This document shows, one piece after another, positions 10,536 through 21,149 of a stretch of DNA of 64,000 bases. The first letter of the stretch is position 1. The number at the start of each line of letters is the position of its first letter. Under the pieces are notes generated by a model, which saw nothing but the letters and a program-made list of their open reading frames with translations, ran no database searches and had not been told where the DNA came from. Origin of the DNA: Hyperoplus lanceolatus (taxonomy: Eukaryota; Chordata; Actinopteri; Uranoscopiformes; Ammodytidae); the NCBI GenBank assembly GCA_026929865.2, contig CM049395.1, positions 17,058,001 to 17,122,000 of the forward strand. Reading direction: 5' to 3'. The translations under genes were made by a program, and so were the position numbers.

Positions 10536-11541
10536 TTAATATTTGGTAGAGTAGCCTTTGTTTGCAATTACAGAGGTCAAACGTTTCCTGTAGTTCTTCA
10601 CCAGGTTTGCACAGACTGCAGGAGGGATTTTGGCCCACTCCTCCACACAGATCTTCTCTAGATCAGTCAGGTTTCAGGGCTGTCGCTGAGTAACACAGAC
10701 TTTCAGCTCCCTCCAAAGATTTTCAATTGGATTTAGGCCACTCCAGAACCTTGATATGCTTCTTACGAAGCCACTCCTTGGTTTTCCTGGCTGTGTGCTT
10801 TGGGTCATTGTCATGTTGGAAGATCCAGCCACGACTCATCTTCAATGATCTGACTGAGGGAAGGAGGTTTTTGGCCAAAATCTCACAATACATGGCTGCA
10901 GTCATCCTCTCCTTAATACAGTACAGTCGTCCTGTCCCATGAGCAGAAAAACACCCCCAAAGCATGATGCTACCACCCCCATGCTTCACAGTAGGGATGG
11001 TGTTCTTGGGATGGTACGCATCATTCTTCTTCCTCCAAACACGCATAGTGGAATTATGACCAAAAAGTTCAATTTTGGTCTCATCTGACCACAAAACTTT
11101 CTCCCATGACTCCTCTGGATCATCCAAATGGTCATTGGCAAACTTAAGATGGGCCTTAACATGTGCTGGTTTAAGCAGGGGAACCTTCCGTGCCATGCAT
11201 GATTTCAAACCATGATGTCTTAGTGTATTACCAACAGTGACCATGGAAACAGTGGTCCCAGCTCTTTTCAGGTCATTGACCAAGTCCAGCCGTGTAGTCC
11301 TGGGCTGATTCCTCACCTTTTTTAGCATCATTGATACCCCACGAGGTGATATCTTGCATGGGGCTCCACTCCGATTGAGATTGACCGTCATGTTTAGCTT
11401 CTTCCATTTTCTAATGATTGCTCCAACAGTGGACCTGTTTTCACCAAGCTGCTTGGCAGTTTCTCCGTAGCCCTTTCCAGCTTTGTGGAGTTGTACAATT
11501 TTGTCTCTGGTGTCTTTGGACAGCTCTTTGCTCTTAGCCAT
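10536..11541 (-). pseudogene. Tc1-like transposase, broken by a short deletion
   Basis: The start is [20 protein letters not shown] at 11541. An N-terminal helix-turn-helix follows ([20 protein letters not shown]), then the first catalytic Asp in [24 protein letters not shown], and the second Asp in [11 protein letters not shown]. After LEWPKSN the frame hits a stop near 10719. The last part, [10 protein letters not shown] through [11 protein letters not shown], continues in another frame to 10536. Compared with the usual [16 protein letters not shown] motif, about 14-17 bp are missing between WP and LNP. There is also a stop within QRQP*NLT. The protein is inactive. Confidence 0.93.
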
Positions 11542-11569
11542 GCTGAATGTTTGGGTCTTACTGATTGTA

Positions 11570-12067
11570 AGGCAAGGCAAAGCAAGTTTATTTATATAGC
11601 ACAATTCAGACACAAGGCCATTCAAAGTGCTTTACAGGGGCAAGATAAGAATACATAAAACACATTATAAAACATTTAAAAGCGAATAAAAAAGCAAAAA
11701 AGCAAATAAAAGAAGCAAATAAAATGAAAATTGCAGGTTAAAATGGAAACAAAAAAGTCTTCAGTCTCGATTTAAAAGAACTGAGAGTTGCAGCAGACCT
11801 CAAGTTCTCTGGGAGTTTGTTCCAGAGATTTGGTGCATAATAACTAAAAGCTGCTTCTCCTTGTTTAGTCCTAACTCTAAGGACTGTAACTAGACCTGTC
11901 CCAGACGACCTAAGGGCTCTGGACGGTTCATAACGTATCAGCATATCAGTAATGTATTTTGGCCCTAAACCATTTAGTGCTTTATAAACCAACATCAGTA
12001 TTTTGAAATCAATTCTTTGAGTGACTGGAAGCCAGTGTAAAGACATCAGAACTGGGGTAATGTGATC
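11570..12067 (-). mobile_element. 5'-truncated LINE tail (L2/CR1-like), TSD TTGTA
   Basis: Read on the minus strand it has the LINE protein C-terminus, a short 3' region and the ending TATATAAATAAACTTGC followed by a TTGCC-type tail repeat. Tc1 sequence is interrupted at GATTGTA and resumes at TTGTATGGGGTGG, so TTGTA is duplicated (11565-11569 and 12068-12072). This is a different subfamily from 8181-8772, judged by tail unit and protein. Confidence 0.9.
11738..12067 (-). pseudogene. LINE ORF2 C-terminal fragment
   Basis: The minus-strand frame reads DHITPVLMSLHWLPVTQRID, then YKALNGLGPKYITDML, AFSYYAPNLWNKLP and ends SFKSRLKTFLFPF. It is the same C-terminal region as at 8367-8749 but clearly diverged, so from another LINE subfamily. 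The open frame continues upstream only into Tc1 leader sequence. Confidence 0.83.
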
Positions 12068-12500
12068 TTGTATGGGGTGGACAGGTGTCTTTATGCAGCT
12101 AACGACCTCACACAGGTGCATCTGATTCAGGATAATACAGTGGAGTGGAGGAGGACTTTTAAAGGCGGACTAGCAGGTCTTTGAGGGTCAGAATTCTAGC
12201 TGATAGACAGGTGTTCAAATACTTATTTTCAGCTGTATCACACGAATAAATTGTTAAAAAATCATAGATTGTGATTTCTGGATTTTTCTTTTTAGGTTAT
12301 ATCTCATACAGTGGACATGCACCTACCATGGAAATTTCAGACCCCTCCATGATTTCTAAGTGGGAGAACTTGCAAAATAGCAGGGTGTTCAAATACTTAT
12401 TTTCTTCACTGTACATTGACCTGACAGATCAGAAATCAATCTAACCAACACAGTACAGAAAATGAATAATAACTGACAATAAATATAATACCATAACAAG

Positions 12501-13440
12501 TAGGGATGGGCATAATTAATCGATTAATCGATCATTGCTCGTTAAGAATATTGTCGATCACGTGAAATTGTTATCGATTATATAGCCGTTGTGTTGCGCA
12601 GTGTGAGTCCGGCAGCACAGCAATTAGTTTCACTATGTGGCAGGCAGCACCAAAGACTGTATGGGCAGCAATTAAACATCCTATCAGCAGGGGGAGATAC
12701 TTAACTAGTAGTAGGAGACAACAGAACAGGCTCAGGCAGCAGCCTGCGAGCTTCCGTAGATCTCAAAACATAAACAGGAAAAAGTTAAGGAGAAGTTTGG
12801 CATCGGACCGGACAGCTTTAGAACCGAAAATAACTAAGTTCATTAAGAATTGTGAAACCTTGTATAAGTACAACACTTAAACAAACTGAATTATGTACCA
12901 CTTGTACATTGAAGCCTACATCCGACCCTGTTAAATGTGTCACGTTAGCGCTGCTAGCATTAGCAGCTAACTTTAGCGTCTATGCTTTCCTACTTCGCCT
13001 TCATCAGGGAAAATAATTTGCACATTTTGTCTTTTAGATGAAGTAACGTTTGGTCCTTTACCACTCAGAGAAACTTGCCGTGCCCTTATGCAGTCTTTGG
13101 CAGCATCTTAGGAGGCGCATATGTGTTTAAACTTTAAAGGTATCGTAGCATTGGCTCCTTGTTGGCTCATAGCCTCGGGCTTTCACCAGCGCCGCATTTT
13201 TTTATTATTTTATTTTAAAAAGTTGCCTTGTCTTAATAGATTGTTGTTTGCCTAGAAGATCTTGGAATTAAGATGTAATTGAGTAAAAACCTCTTGTATA
13301 CAGTCTATGGTAAAAACGCTGTATTTTGGATGTTCTGTTGGCATTTTTTAATATGTAAAAAAAGATAACGATTGCTCGATAATTGCTCGTTAATTTTCCC
13401 GATGATCGATCAATTGAATTTCTTAAAATGCCCATCCCTA
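12501..13440. mobile_element. hAT element, 8-bp TSD ATAACAAG
   Basis: Ends are TAGGGATGGGCATAATTAAT and TTAAAATGCCCATCCCTA. The exact 8-bp duplication ATAACAAG lies at 12493-12500 and 13441-13448. Sub-terminal TCGATTAATCGATCATTGCT and its counterpart near 13370-13410 form part of the ends. The 940-bp interior has a short open frame (12635-12880) without recognised motifs. Non-autonomous and nested in 10097-14294. Confidence 0.93.
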
Positions 13441-13554
13441 ATAACAAGCATTATTTAATTGCTCTATTCTGCTGGTACTAGTAGCCTACTGGCACAACCC
13501 TCGCTATTACTAATACTACTTGCAGTTGGTTCAATAGAAATAACACAAATCTCT

Positions 13555-13652
13555 CTCACTCACTCACTCACTCACTCACTCACTCACTCACTCACTCACT
13601 CACTCACTCACTCACTCACTCACTCACTCACTCACACACACACACACACACA
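13555..13652. repeat. (ACTC)n then (CA)n microsatellite
   Basis: About 20 units of ACTC followed by about 10 CA units. The repeat runs into the end of the transposase-like fragment on the minus strand. Confidence 0.97.
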
Positions 13653-13657
13653 AACCC

Positions 13658-14005
13658 ACACACTGCCAACAAAGCCTTCCCGTTCTTCTTCATGAGCGCG
13701 ATCGTGTGCTCGTACAAAGTGAACGGCAGCTCCATTTTGGCTATCTGGTAAGCCGTGTTTATGAGCTTCTCTAACCTGCCGTTGTTTTCACTTGTCGCTC
13801 GTCTCGCCCACATATTTAGCGGGCCGGAAGAAGGGTTGTCAGCAACCCGCTTAGCGATTAGACAGTTTATGTGGCTCCTGCTTTTATCGTGCGCTTCTAT
13901 GGTCTGCTTTCTGTAGTTCTCATTCCCTTTAAAAAACACACCCCCCCCGATCCGCTTTCGCAGGGAACTGTCTGCAAATTTGGCAAAACATGCCGTGGTC
14001 GCCAT
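13658..14005 (-). pseudogene. hAT transposase-like N-terminal zinc-finger fragment
   Basis: The minus-strand frame reads MATTACFAKFADSSL, GGVFFKGNENYRKQTIEAHD, KSRSHINCLIAKRVAD and then ENNGRLEKLINTAYQIAKME. The FFKGNxNYR..I..H..SRSH block resembles the N-terminal TTF-type zinc finger of KIAA1586/hAT-related proteins, including the NTAYxIAKxExPFT motif. Upstream cysteines are poorly preserved and the frame ends in the ACTC repeat. It is probably what remains of the transposase of element 10097-14294. Family assignment is from memory of motif shape. Confidence 0.6.
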
Positions 14006-15196
14006 TTGCAAGCCAAGGAAAAGCAGTCTTCCAGGACGGTAAAAATTAACGCTTTCTTTTCGTTTCCTCGTAAGAAGACATTTTTAAAATCCGCCAGTTT
14101 GAAAAAGCCGGGAGGGCGGGGTTATAGCGTCTCTCGCGTGTACTTTAGCGAATCATGATGTTGTCAACAAAAAATACACAAACTGGGATTGGCCAGTCAC
14201 TAGCCCGGGCGGGCCAGTGACTGGCCAATCAACTTGCCCTGCATATGATTTTACTGGCCCCGGGCTATCGGGCTATACGTTATGTGGAACCCTGTACTGT
14301 ATGTCAAATTAGAAAGTTGTGTCCTCTCTCCCTCCACCGAACGTCGGCGCATGCTCGCACGGCTCGTTCGCTCTTTCACAGTAAAAAAAAAAAAAAAAAA
14401 AAAAAAAAATATTTTTATTTTATATCGGAGCTGTCAGTCCGATATCTGATACGCAGATTTCGGCCATATCGGACCCGATACCGATACTGGATTGGATCGG
14501 CCCCATCCCTAGTTTGGCTGTATTTTGTCAGTCAGGTCTCTGGAGCAAAGAAAGAGTCATCAGAATTCATGTCTGCATGAGGCAGTATTGATCTCATCAC
14601 CCTTTACACCCCTCAGGAGCAGGGCTGTACAGTGCGACAGTTTTGATCACATTTACTACTGAAATTGATCACGTGCGATGATGAATACAAGTCCATTCGC
14701 ACTAGTGCTAGTTGATAATGAGGAGGGGCTGTCTTTGAAACACAGAGGAGAGATGCACAACACTGCTTAGAGGGCTCTACATTAACACTCCAAATGGGGG
14801 TAAATGTAGTCTTAGGCAAGTAAGTTATTGAGTCCACCCTTCACTTTGGCTGGTGAAAGATATGTGTCCTCGGGATCTGTGCTCGTAATAACCGGAAGGA
14901 GATTACCGCAGTTAAGTTAGCGCGTGTGCAAACAGAACATTTCCTGTGCGCCTTCACGTTAAAAGCCTGTTACTAGCCAAACGTGAGTTGACTTTTATTT
15001 TGAAGCCGGTAAGAACAGGAAGTTAGCGCTTCACAGCCCTGCAGTGCTCTAGTTAGAAAGGCAACTCATTCAGCTGCAGAGAAAAGTCAACAGTAGTCTA
15101 AAAAAAAAGTTTGAAATAAGCCACTGAAGAACAACTTCCAACACATTCACAACAACCTATTTAATTTATCCTAAATTGTGCCAATATGTATACTTA

Positions 15197-16827
15197 CACT
15201 CAACAAAAATATAAACGCAACACTTTTGTTTTTGCTCCCATTTTTCATGAGATGGACTTAAAGATCTAAAATTCATTCCAGATACACAATATTACCATTT
15301 CTCTCAAACATTGTTCACAAATCTGTCTAAATGTGTGATAGTGAGCACTTCTGCTTTGCTGAGATAATCCATCCCACCTCACAGGTGTGCCATATCAAGA
15401 TGCTGATCTGACATCATGATTAGTGCACAGGTGTGCCTTAGACTGTCCACAATAAAAGGCCACCCTGAAATGTGCAGTTTTGTCTCACAGTAAAATGCCA
15501 CAGATGCCACAAGCATTGAGGGAGCGTGCAATTGGCATGCTGACAGCAGGAATGTCAACTAGATCTGTTGCTCGTGCATTGAATGTTCATTTCTCCACCA
15601 TAAGCCGTCTCCAAAGGCGTTTCAGAGAATATGGCAGTACATCCAACCGGCCTCACAACCGCAGACCATGTGTAACCACACCAGTCCAGGACCTCCACAT
15701 CCAGCAGGTTCACCTCCAAGATCGTCTGAGACCAGCGACTGAGACAGCTGCTGAAACAATTGGTTTGCATAACCAAACAATTTCTGCACAAACTGTCAGA
15801 AACCGTCTCAGGGAAGCTCAACTGCATGCTCGTCGTCCTCATCGGGGTCTTGACCTGACTCCAGCTCATCGCCGTAACAGACTTGAGTGGGCAAATGCTC
15901 ACATTTGATGGCGTCTGGCACGTTGGAGAGGTGTTCTCTTCACGGATGAATCTCGGTTTACATTGTTCAGGGCAGATGGCAGACAGCGCGTGCGGCGTCG
16001 TGTGGGTGAGCGCTTTGCTGATGTCAATGTTGTGGATCGAGTGGGCCATGATGGTGGTGGGGTTATGGTATGGGCAGGCATCTGTTATTGACGCAGAACA
16101 CAGGTGCATTTTATTGATGGCATTTTGAATGCACAGAGATACCGTGATGAGATCCTGAGGCCCATTGTTGTGCCATACATCCATGAACATCACCTCACGT
16201 TTCAGCAAGATAATGCACGGCCCCATGTTGCAAGGATCTGTACACAATTCTTGGAAGCTGAAAATGTCCCAGTTCTTGCATGGCCAGCATACTCACCGGA
16301 CATGTCACCCATTGAGCATGTTTGGGATGTGCTTGACCGGCGTATACGACAGCGTGCACCACTTCCCACTAATATCCAGCAACTTCGCACAGCCATTGAA
16401 GAGGAGTGGACCAACATTCCACAGGCCACAATTGACAATCTGATAAACTCTTTGTGAAGAAGATGTGTTGCACTGCATGAGGCAAATGGTGGTCACACCA
16501 GATACTGACTGGTTCTGAGTCCCCAGACCCCCAATAAAGCAAAAAACTGCACATTTCAGAGTAGCCTTTTATTGTGGACAGTCCAAGGCACACCTGTGCA
16601 CTAATCATGATGTCAGATCAGCATCTTGATGTGGCACACCTGTGAGGTGGGATGGATTATCTCAGCAAAGCGGAAGTGCTCACTATCGCACATTTAGACA
16701 GATTTGTGAACAATGTTTGAGAGAAATGGTAATATTGTGTATCTGGAATGAATTTTAGATCTGTAAGTCCATCTCATGAAAAATGGGAGCAAAAACAAAA
16801 GTGTTGCGTTTATATTTTTGTTGAGTG
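15197..16827 (+). mobile_element. Complete Tc1-like transposon, 1631 bp
   Basis: Starts CACTCAACAAAAATATAAAC and ends with its complement, flanked by TA at 15195-15196 and 16828-16829. The terminal inverted repeats are unusually long, about 285 bp each (15197 to about 15484, and about 16542 to 16827), and almost identical. It carries one broken transposase gene on the plus strand. It lies inside hAT-like element D (14620-17276). Confidence 0.96.
15495..16508 (+). pseudogene. Tc1-like transposase with three premature stops
   Basis: ATG at 15495 opens MPQMPQALRERAIGMLTAGM. A paired-like DNA-binding domain follows (STRSVARALNVHFSTISRLQ), then a second helix-turn-helix and the DDE domain: first Asp in FTDESRFTLF, second in QQDNARPH, Glu in SPIEHVWD, ending EANGGHTRY. 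Stops interrupt it at 15906 (after ANAHI), 16089 (after AGICY) and 16455 (after NSL). The frame itself is kept throughout, so decay is by substitution. All three catalytic residues remain. Confidence 0.95.
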
Positions 16828-17282
16828 TATTTATTTAATAGGCTATGTTTAATGTTTTAAAGTTTGGTTTTAATTAACAGAAGGACATTTTCTAAAAATG
16901 TTTATTATTATTAATATAATAATTATATGTATATACAAAACATATATAGATATTATTTTTATGGGGAAAAATAATTCTGAATCAACAAAAAATTGTAATT
17001 GGCAGGTTAGATTCTTTTGTCTAAATTGCAATCAGTGCACCCCTATTCATTCTTCTACAATTATTACTGCACACACTAGGATATAATATTAATTGAGAAT
17101 CTCAAAGGAGACCAAGATAACAGGCTCAAAGGTAATTACAGTGAAATGCAAGGGTTAAGGTTATGCAAATTTTCGATCATACTTTGTGTGCTACCAAATT
17201 AATTTTTGTGCTACTGAATTTTTTTGCTTGCTAGCACCAGTGCTACCATCTAAAAAAAAATAAGCGTACAGCCCTGCAGGAG

Positions 17283-18682
17283 TCTTTGTGATCAGACTGC
17301 CTTATCCATACACATACTTTACCGCAAGGAGAGATGAGTTTCAAATGTTTTAATAATTTACATGCATGTAGTGGGTTCTGTAAGCACAAGGTTTTCAGAA
17401 ATTGGACTCAAAAATAGCAGTATCAACTATTTTATCTGGTGAATTGGCTTGTCTTGTAAACCGTCCAGGGTCTACCAAAAGTCCTTCAATCAAACTGTTA
17501 GCAGTAGTGGTGCACAATGTGGTGAACAATAAGCTGTTGGCTTGTCAAGTTTCATTCCTCATTTTCATCATTTATCAATATATTTGAAGAAACTCCAATG
17601 TTTTCCCCTCACAGAAGAGCATTTTCTTTTCCAAATACCATTGGTTGTGGTGTTTCAAATGACACATTTATTGGCGTCCCCTCAAAGCAAGTATCAAAGA
17701 GGTGACACGATACTGATTCAGCTGCCAAGGCAAACTGTATATTTACATAGCATGTGTTATTCACAAGGGAAACTCAAAGCGTTTTACATTTTAATAAAAT
17801 AATAAAAATCTACGACCTTTTTAATAACCACTCATTACTATCAAACACAAAGGAATGTTCAAATTGATAATCAAATGTTTCCTGCTACAATCAATCAACG
17901 TCATATTTTTTCAAGAGAGATTTGTAGTAGTTATATACTACTGTATATACAAAGGACCTTCAGTCTAATAAGAAAAACATGCTACTCTATAAGGACATAT
18001 TTGATATAAAAATGAGTCTGTTCCTTAATTTCTTGGTGCTCTATTCTGAAGGACAAGCTAACAAGATGTTTTATGTTGATATGTAGAATTGTTCCCAAAT
18101 GTCCAAAATGAAATTCAAGTGGGATCTGTCCTGGAATTCATTTGGTGAAAGATGTCAAACATGGTGACCATTGAGTTATACTGTATAAGCAAATACAACA
18201 CATTGGCGTTCTCATGAGGCATACACTGGTTCATTCATCTTTTTAAGCTCCTCTGTAAATGCAAGATTACCATTGTGTGCTTGAGTTGAAAAGGCACGGC
18301 TCCATGAACCATGTATGGGTGTGTGAGGCCAGCTACTCCTTATTTATCAGCAGTGACACTATCAGCAGTGCCTGGTGAAAAGAGAACTAGTCATTCAGAA
18401 CGGTGGGGCCACCTTGGCTGTCAAAGCAGGATTCAAGCTACATTTCCCATGGTTGCCATGGTGACTGTAGGGAAGTGATTATGAAGGTTTTGGAGCAGTG
18501 CTGTCACACCAGTGGGTATTACCATAGTGGTTTGCACATTGATCATTAGAGAATTACTGGCTCGTGATCAAATTGTTTTGTTTTGTACCTAGTGAAATGT
18601 TCTGTCGCAAGATGGCAAATATGTAGTAGTATGAGTTATATGTCAGAATTATTATACTAACTCCCATCTCTTTTCTTTCTAG
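17283..18682. other. znf609: Upstream intron of znf609, mostly unique sequence
   Basis: Apart from a weak LINE-tail remnant near 17727 nothing repetitive was recognised. The last bases form a polypyrimidine tract and splice acceptor (CTCTTTTCTTTCTAG) at 18668-18682. The region from about 18170 to 18560 has balanced composition and could hold regulatory sequence, which cannot be shown here. Confidence 0.6.
17727..17812 (-). mobile_element. Possible decayed LINE tail
   Basis: AAGGCAAACTGTATATTTAC, AGCATGTG and CAAAGCGTTTTACATT occur in the order seen in the LINE tail at 11570 (AAGGCAA, TTTATATAGCAC, CAAAGTGCTTTACA). The match is diverged and short. Confidence 0.4.
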
Positions 18683-18810
18683 GGCACAATGTGGTCAAAT
18701 GGAAAAGGAACAAGTAAACCGTGAGGATTCTCTAGCCCTTGCCCTTGAGTCCCAACCATCTGAGAGGGTGTCGGACCTCACTGAGGCAATCCTGGGCCGT
18801 TGGCACTAAA
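18683..18810 (+). other. znf609: znf609 5' UTR portion of the first coding exon, with uORF
   Basis: The exon begins after the acceptor AG at 18681-18682. The untranslated part is 128 nt. It has one upstream ATG at 18689 opening an 11-codon frame, MWSNGKGTSKP, that stops at 18722-18724, well before the main start and out of frame with it. In a circularised exon this same frame would continue the main protein. Confidence 0.8.
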
Positions 18811-19569
18811 ATGTCCCTAAGTGGTGGCACTGCAGGCGGGAAAGGTGTGGACTCTAACGCGGTGGACACTTATGATAGCGGTGATGAGTGGGATATCGGT
18901 GTTGGAAATCTGATTATTGACCTTGACGCTGACTTAGAGAAAGACAAGCTTGAAATGTCTGGCACCAAGGACGGCATGGCGGCACCACCCAGTGCAGTGG
19001 CAGCATTACCTGACAACATCCGGTTTGTTAGTCCAGTGTCTGGCTCTCAAGGCAAGGAAAGTAAATCCAAATACAAGCGCAGTAAGAACTCTAAAGACAA
19101 TAGTAGCAAAGCTTCGGCTGGAGATGCAGGCAAAAAAGAAACTACGGGACGGACTCAAGGGGAGCCAACAGGGACAGCAGCAAGTACAGGACCTGCTAGC
19201 AACAACTCCACCACTGGGAAGAACATGGAGAAAGTAGGCAAAGCCTCCAGAGGTGTTCTGAGTGGTAAAAAAGAGAAAGAAGGGGCGAGTGGGAAAAGTA
19301 AGAAGGACAAAACAGATGGAGCCCCAGTAGTGGCAATAGCTGCTGCAGAGAAGGATGTTGTGTCTCAAGCCCAAGTGGCTTTGGGGAATAGTCGTAATGC
19401 GTCCTTTGAGATCGCACAATCAAAAGACTTGGCAGAAGCCAATCAAATGGGGAATATTGCACTTGAACCTGTTGGGATACTACCAGTATTTGCCACAAAA
19501 ACTGAACCAGAGGAGGTGGAAAATGGTAATACTGAATGCAAGACGTTAAAAAAGGTGAAAAATGAAAAG
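18811..19569 (+). CDS. znf609: znf609, first coding exon (N-terminal 253 codons)
   Basis: ZNF609 is a large nuclear zinc-finger protein, reported in mouse neural cells to work with the cohesin loader NIPBL and with Integrator. This exon encodes its low-complexity N-terminus. ATG at 18811 has A at -3. Hallmarks are MSLSGG near residue 1, [17 protein letters not shown] near 27-43, [18 protein letters not shown] near 75, Lys/Ser-rich stretches (about 90-180) and [20 protein letters not shown] near the end. These align with human ZNF609 from memory, including the spacing of the last motif to the exon end. The exon ends AAG/GTAAGT in phase 0. The zinc finger and the rest of the protein lie in later exons outside the window. 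ZNF608 is a paralogue, but the MSLS..GGKGVD start fits ZNF609 better. Composition and lack of stops mark it as the only intact host coding sequence here. Confidence 0.93.
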
Positions 19570-19949
19570 GTAAGTTTTTTTTTTCCCCCTTCGCTTTACT
19601 CTTATTTGATGCTACATGTATTTGGTGTTGGGTTACATTACTGACTAGTCTTCAGTTGTATGTGTCTTTGTTAAAGGCACATATTATTTATACAGTCCCC
19701 TCCATAAGTATCGGAACAGTGAGGCCGATTCCTTTATTTTTGCCGTAGACTGGAAACATTTGGGTTTGACACCAAAAGATGAATATGAGACAATAGCTCA
19801 ACATTCCAGCTTTCATTTCTAGGTATTTACATCTGGATCTGATACACAACTGAGATGATATCATTATTTGTAAAGGAACACCACATTTTTAGGCGAGCAG
19901 AAGTATTGGAACAGATAGACTTTAAAGAAATTAAACTGAATAAAACGTA

Positions 19950-20517
19950 CTATTTTGTCGCAAATAATTTGCTTGCAATAATCGCATCAAGCCTGTGACC
20001 CATTGACATTACCAAACATTTGCATTCTTCTTTTGTGATGCTTTTCCAGGCTTTCACCGCAGCCTCATTCAGTTGCAGTTTGTGTTAGGGGGTTACTCTC
20101 TTAAGTCTCCTCTTTAGCAGGTAAAATGCATGCTCCATAGCGTTTAAGTCTGGAGATTGACTTGGCCAGTCTAAAACCTTCCACTTTGTGCCCCTGATTA
20201 ACTCCTTTGTTGCGTTTTGGGTCATTATCTTGCTGCATTATGAAGGATCTTCCATCAGTTTGGTTGCATCCTTAAATTGTCAGACAAAATGTTTCTGAGT
20301 TCATTTTGCTGTTGCCATCATGTGTTACATCATCAATGAAGAATAATGAGCCCGTCCCAGAAGAAGCCATGCAAGTCCAAGCCATGACATTGCCTCCACC
20401 GTGTTTCACAGATGAGCCTGTATGTTTGGGATCATGAGTAGATCCTTTCTGTCTATAAACTTTAGCCTTTCCATCACTTTGGTAAAGGTTCATCTTGACA
20501 ACAACACAGTAACACAT
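19950..20517 (-). pseudogene. Tc1 transposase 3' part, left arm
   Basis: The minus strand encodes KVYRQKGSTHDPKHT, SSVKHGGGNVMAWTCMASSG, FFIDDVTHDGNSKMNSE, then in shifted frames MQQDNDPK, LAKSISRLKRY-type shadow of the SPDLNAIEHA region, and the C-terminal MSMGHRLDA-like part. Only the first 60 or so codons are unique to this arm and the loop. Everything distal to DGNSKMNSE is duplicated in the other arm. Several frameshifts are present. Confidence 0.85.
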
Positions 20518-20935
20518 GATGGCAACAGCAAAATTAACTTAAAAGTCTACAGAAACATTCGGTCTGCCAATTTAAAGAAAGATGCAACCAAACTGATTGG
20601 AAGATGCTCCATCATGCAGCAAGATAATGATCCAAAAAAACTGCAAAAACCACAAAGGAGTTCATCAGGGGCAAGAAATGGAAAGTTTTAGACTGGCCAA
20701 GTCAATCTCCAGACTTAAACGCTATAGAGCATGCATGTTACCTGCTAAAGAGGAGACCGAAGGGAGTAACCCCCCAAAACAAACAGTAACTGAATGAGGC
20801 TGCGGTGAAAGCCTGGAAAAGCATCACAAAAGAAGAATGCAAACGTTTTGTGATGTCAATGGGTCACAGGCTTGATGCAGTTATTGCAAGCAAAGTATTT
20901 GCGACAAAATATTATGGTTTATTTAGTTTAATTTA
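20511..20935 (+). pseudogene. Tc1 transposase 3' part, right arm
   Basis: The plus strand encodes DGNSKINLKVYRNI, DATKLIGRCSIMQQDNDPKK, then in another frame LDWPSQSPDLNAIEHA, and finally AAVKAWKSITKEECKRFVMS and ASKVFATKYYG. It therefore carries the second catalytic Asp and the Glu region but lacks the DNA-binding domain and first Asp. At least two frameshifts and a stop are present. Confidence 0.88.
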
Positions 20936-21149
20936 TTTAAAGTCTATCTGTTCCAATAATTTTGCTTGCCTAAAAATGTGGTGTTCCTTTTCAAAAAATA
21001 TCTTCTCAGTTGTGTATCAGATCCAGATGTGAATACCTGGAAATGAAAGCTGAAATGTTGAGCTATTGTCTCATATTCATCTTTTGGTGTCAAACCCAAA
21101 TGTCTCCAGTCTACAGCAAAAATAAAGGAATTGGCCGCACTGTTCTGTA

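Larger units (their letters stand above)
10329..12411 (-). mobile_element. Tc1-like transposon with LINE inserted
   Basis: Terminal inverted repeats of about 200 bp (10329-10530 and 12207-12411) start CAGTGAAGAAAATAAGTATT and are flanked by TA at 10327-10328 and 12412-12413. The repeated GTATTTGAACACC word within each arm is typical of a very common fish Tc1 family. Transposase is on the minus strand and is broken. A 498-bp LINE tail sits in the leader between the transposase start and the outer repeat. Confidence 0.95.
14620..17276. mobile_element. hAT-like element D, 6-bp TSD CAGGAG, with Tc1 inside
   Basis: The left end CAGGGCTGTACAGTGCGAC and right end AAGCGTACAGCCCTG are inverted. CAGGAG occurs directly outside both ends (14614-14619 and 17277-17282); 6-bp duplications are reported for the hAT6 subgroup. 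A complete Tc1 copy (15197-16827) interrupts it, so the element itself is about 1.0 kb. Its interior (about 14805-15050) carries a module also seen in other element families of the window. The same family starts again at 63854. Confidence 0.83.
19693..21147. mobile_element. Tc1-like element converted into a giant inverted duplication
   Basis: The left end CAGTCCCCTCCATAAGTATC is flanked by TA (19691-19692), and the right end reaches CTG then TA at 21148-21149. The left arm 19693-20328 is the reverse complement of the right arm 20509-21147 over more than 600 bp. Each arm contains the 3' half of a transposase gene plus the terminal repeat. The arms meet at GTAACACATGATGG and are separated by about 180 bp of unique transposase sequence. 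The right outer repeat lacks about 20 bp near its tip. The element lies 123 bp downstream of the znf609 splice donor. Confidence 0.92.

Noticed and set aside
13555-13634. Regular ACTC repeats as a CRISPR-like array
   Set aside because: Pure tetranucleotide microsatellite without spacers, in a vertebrate genome.
15555-16247. 230-codon minus-strand frame over the Tc1 copy
   Set aside because: It is the antisense shadow of the transposase gene.
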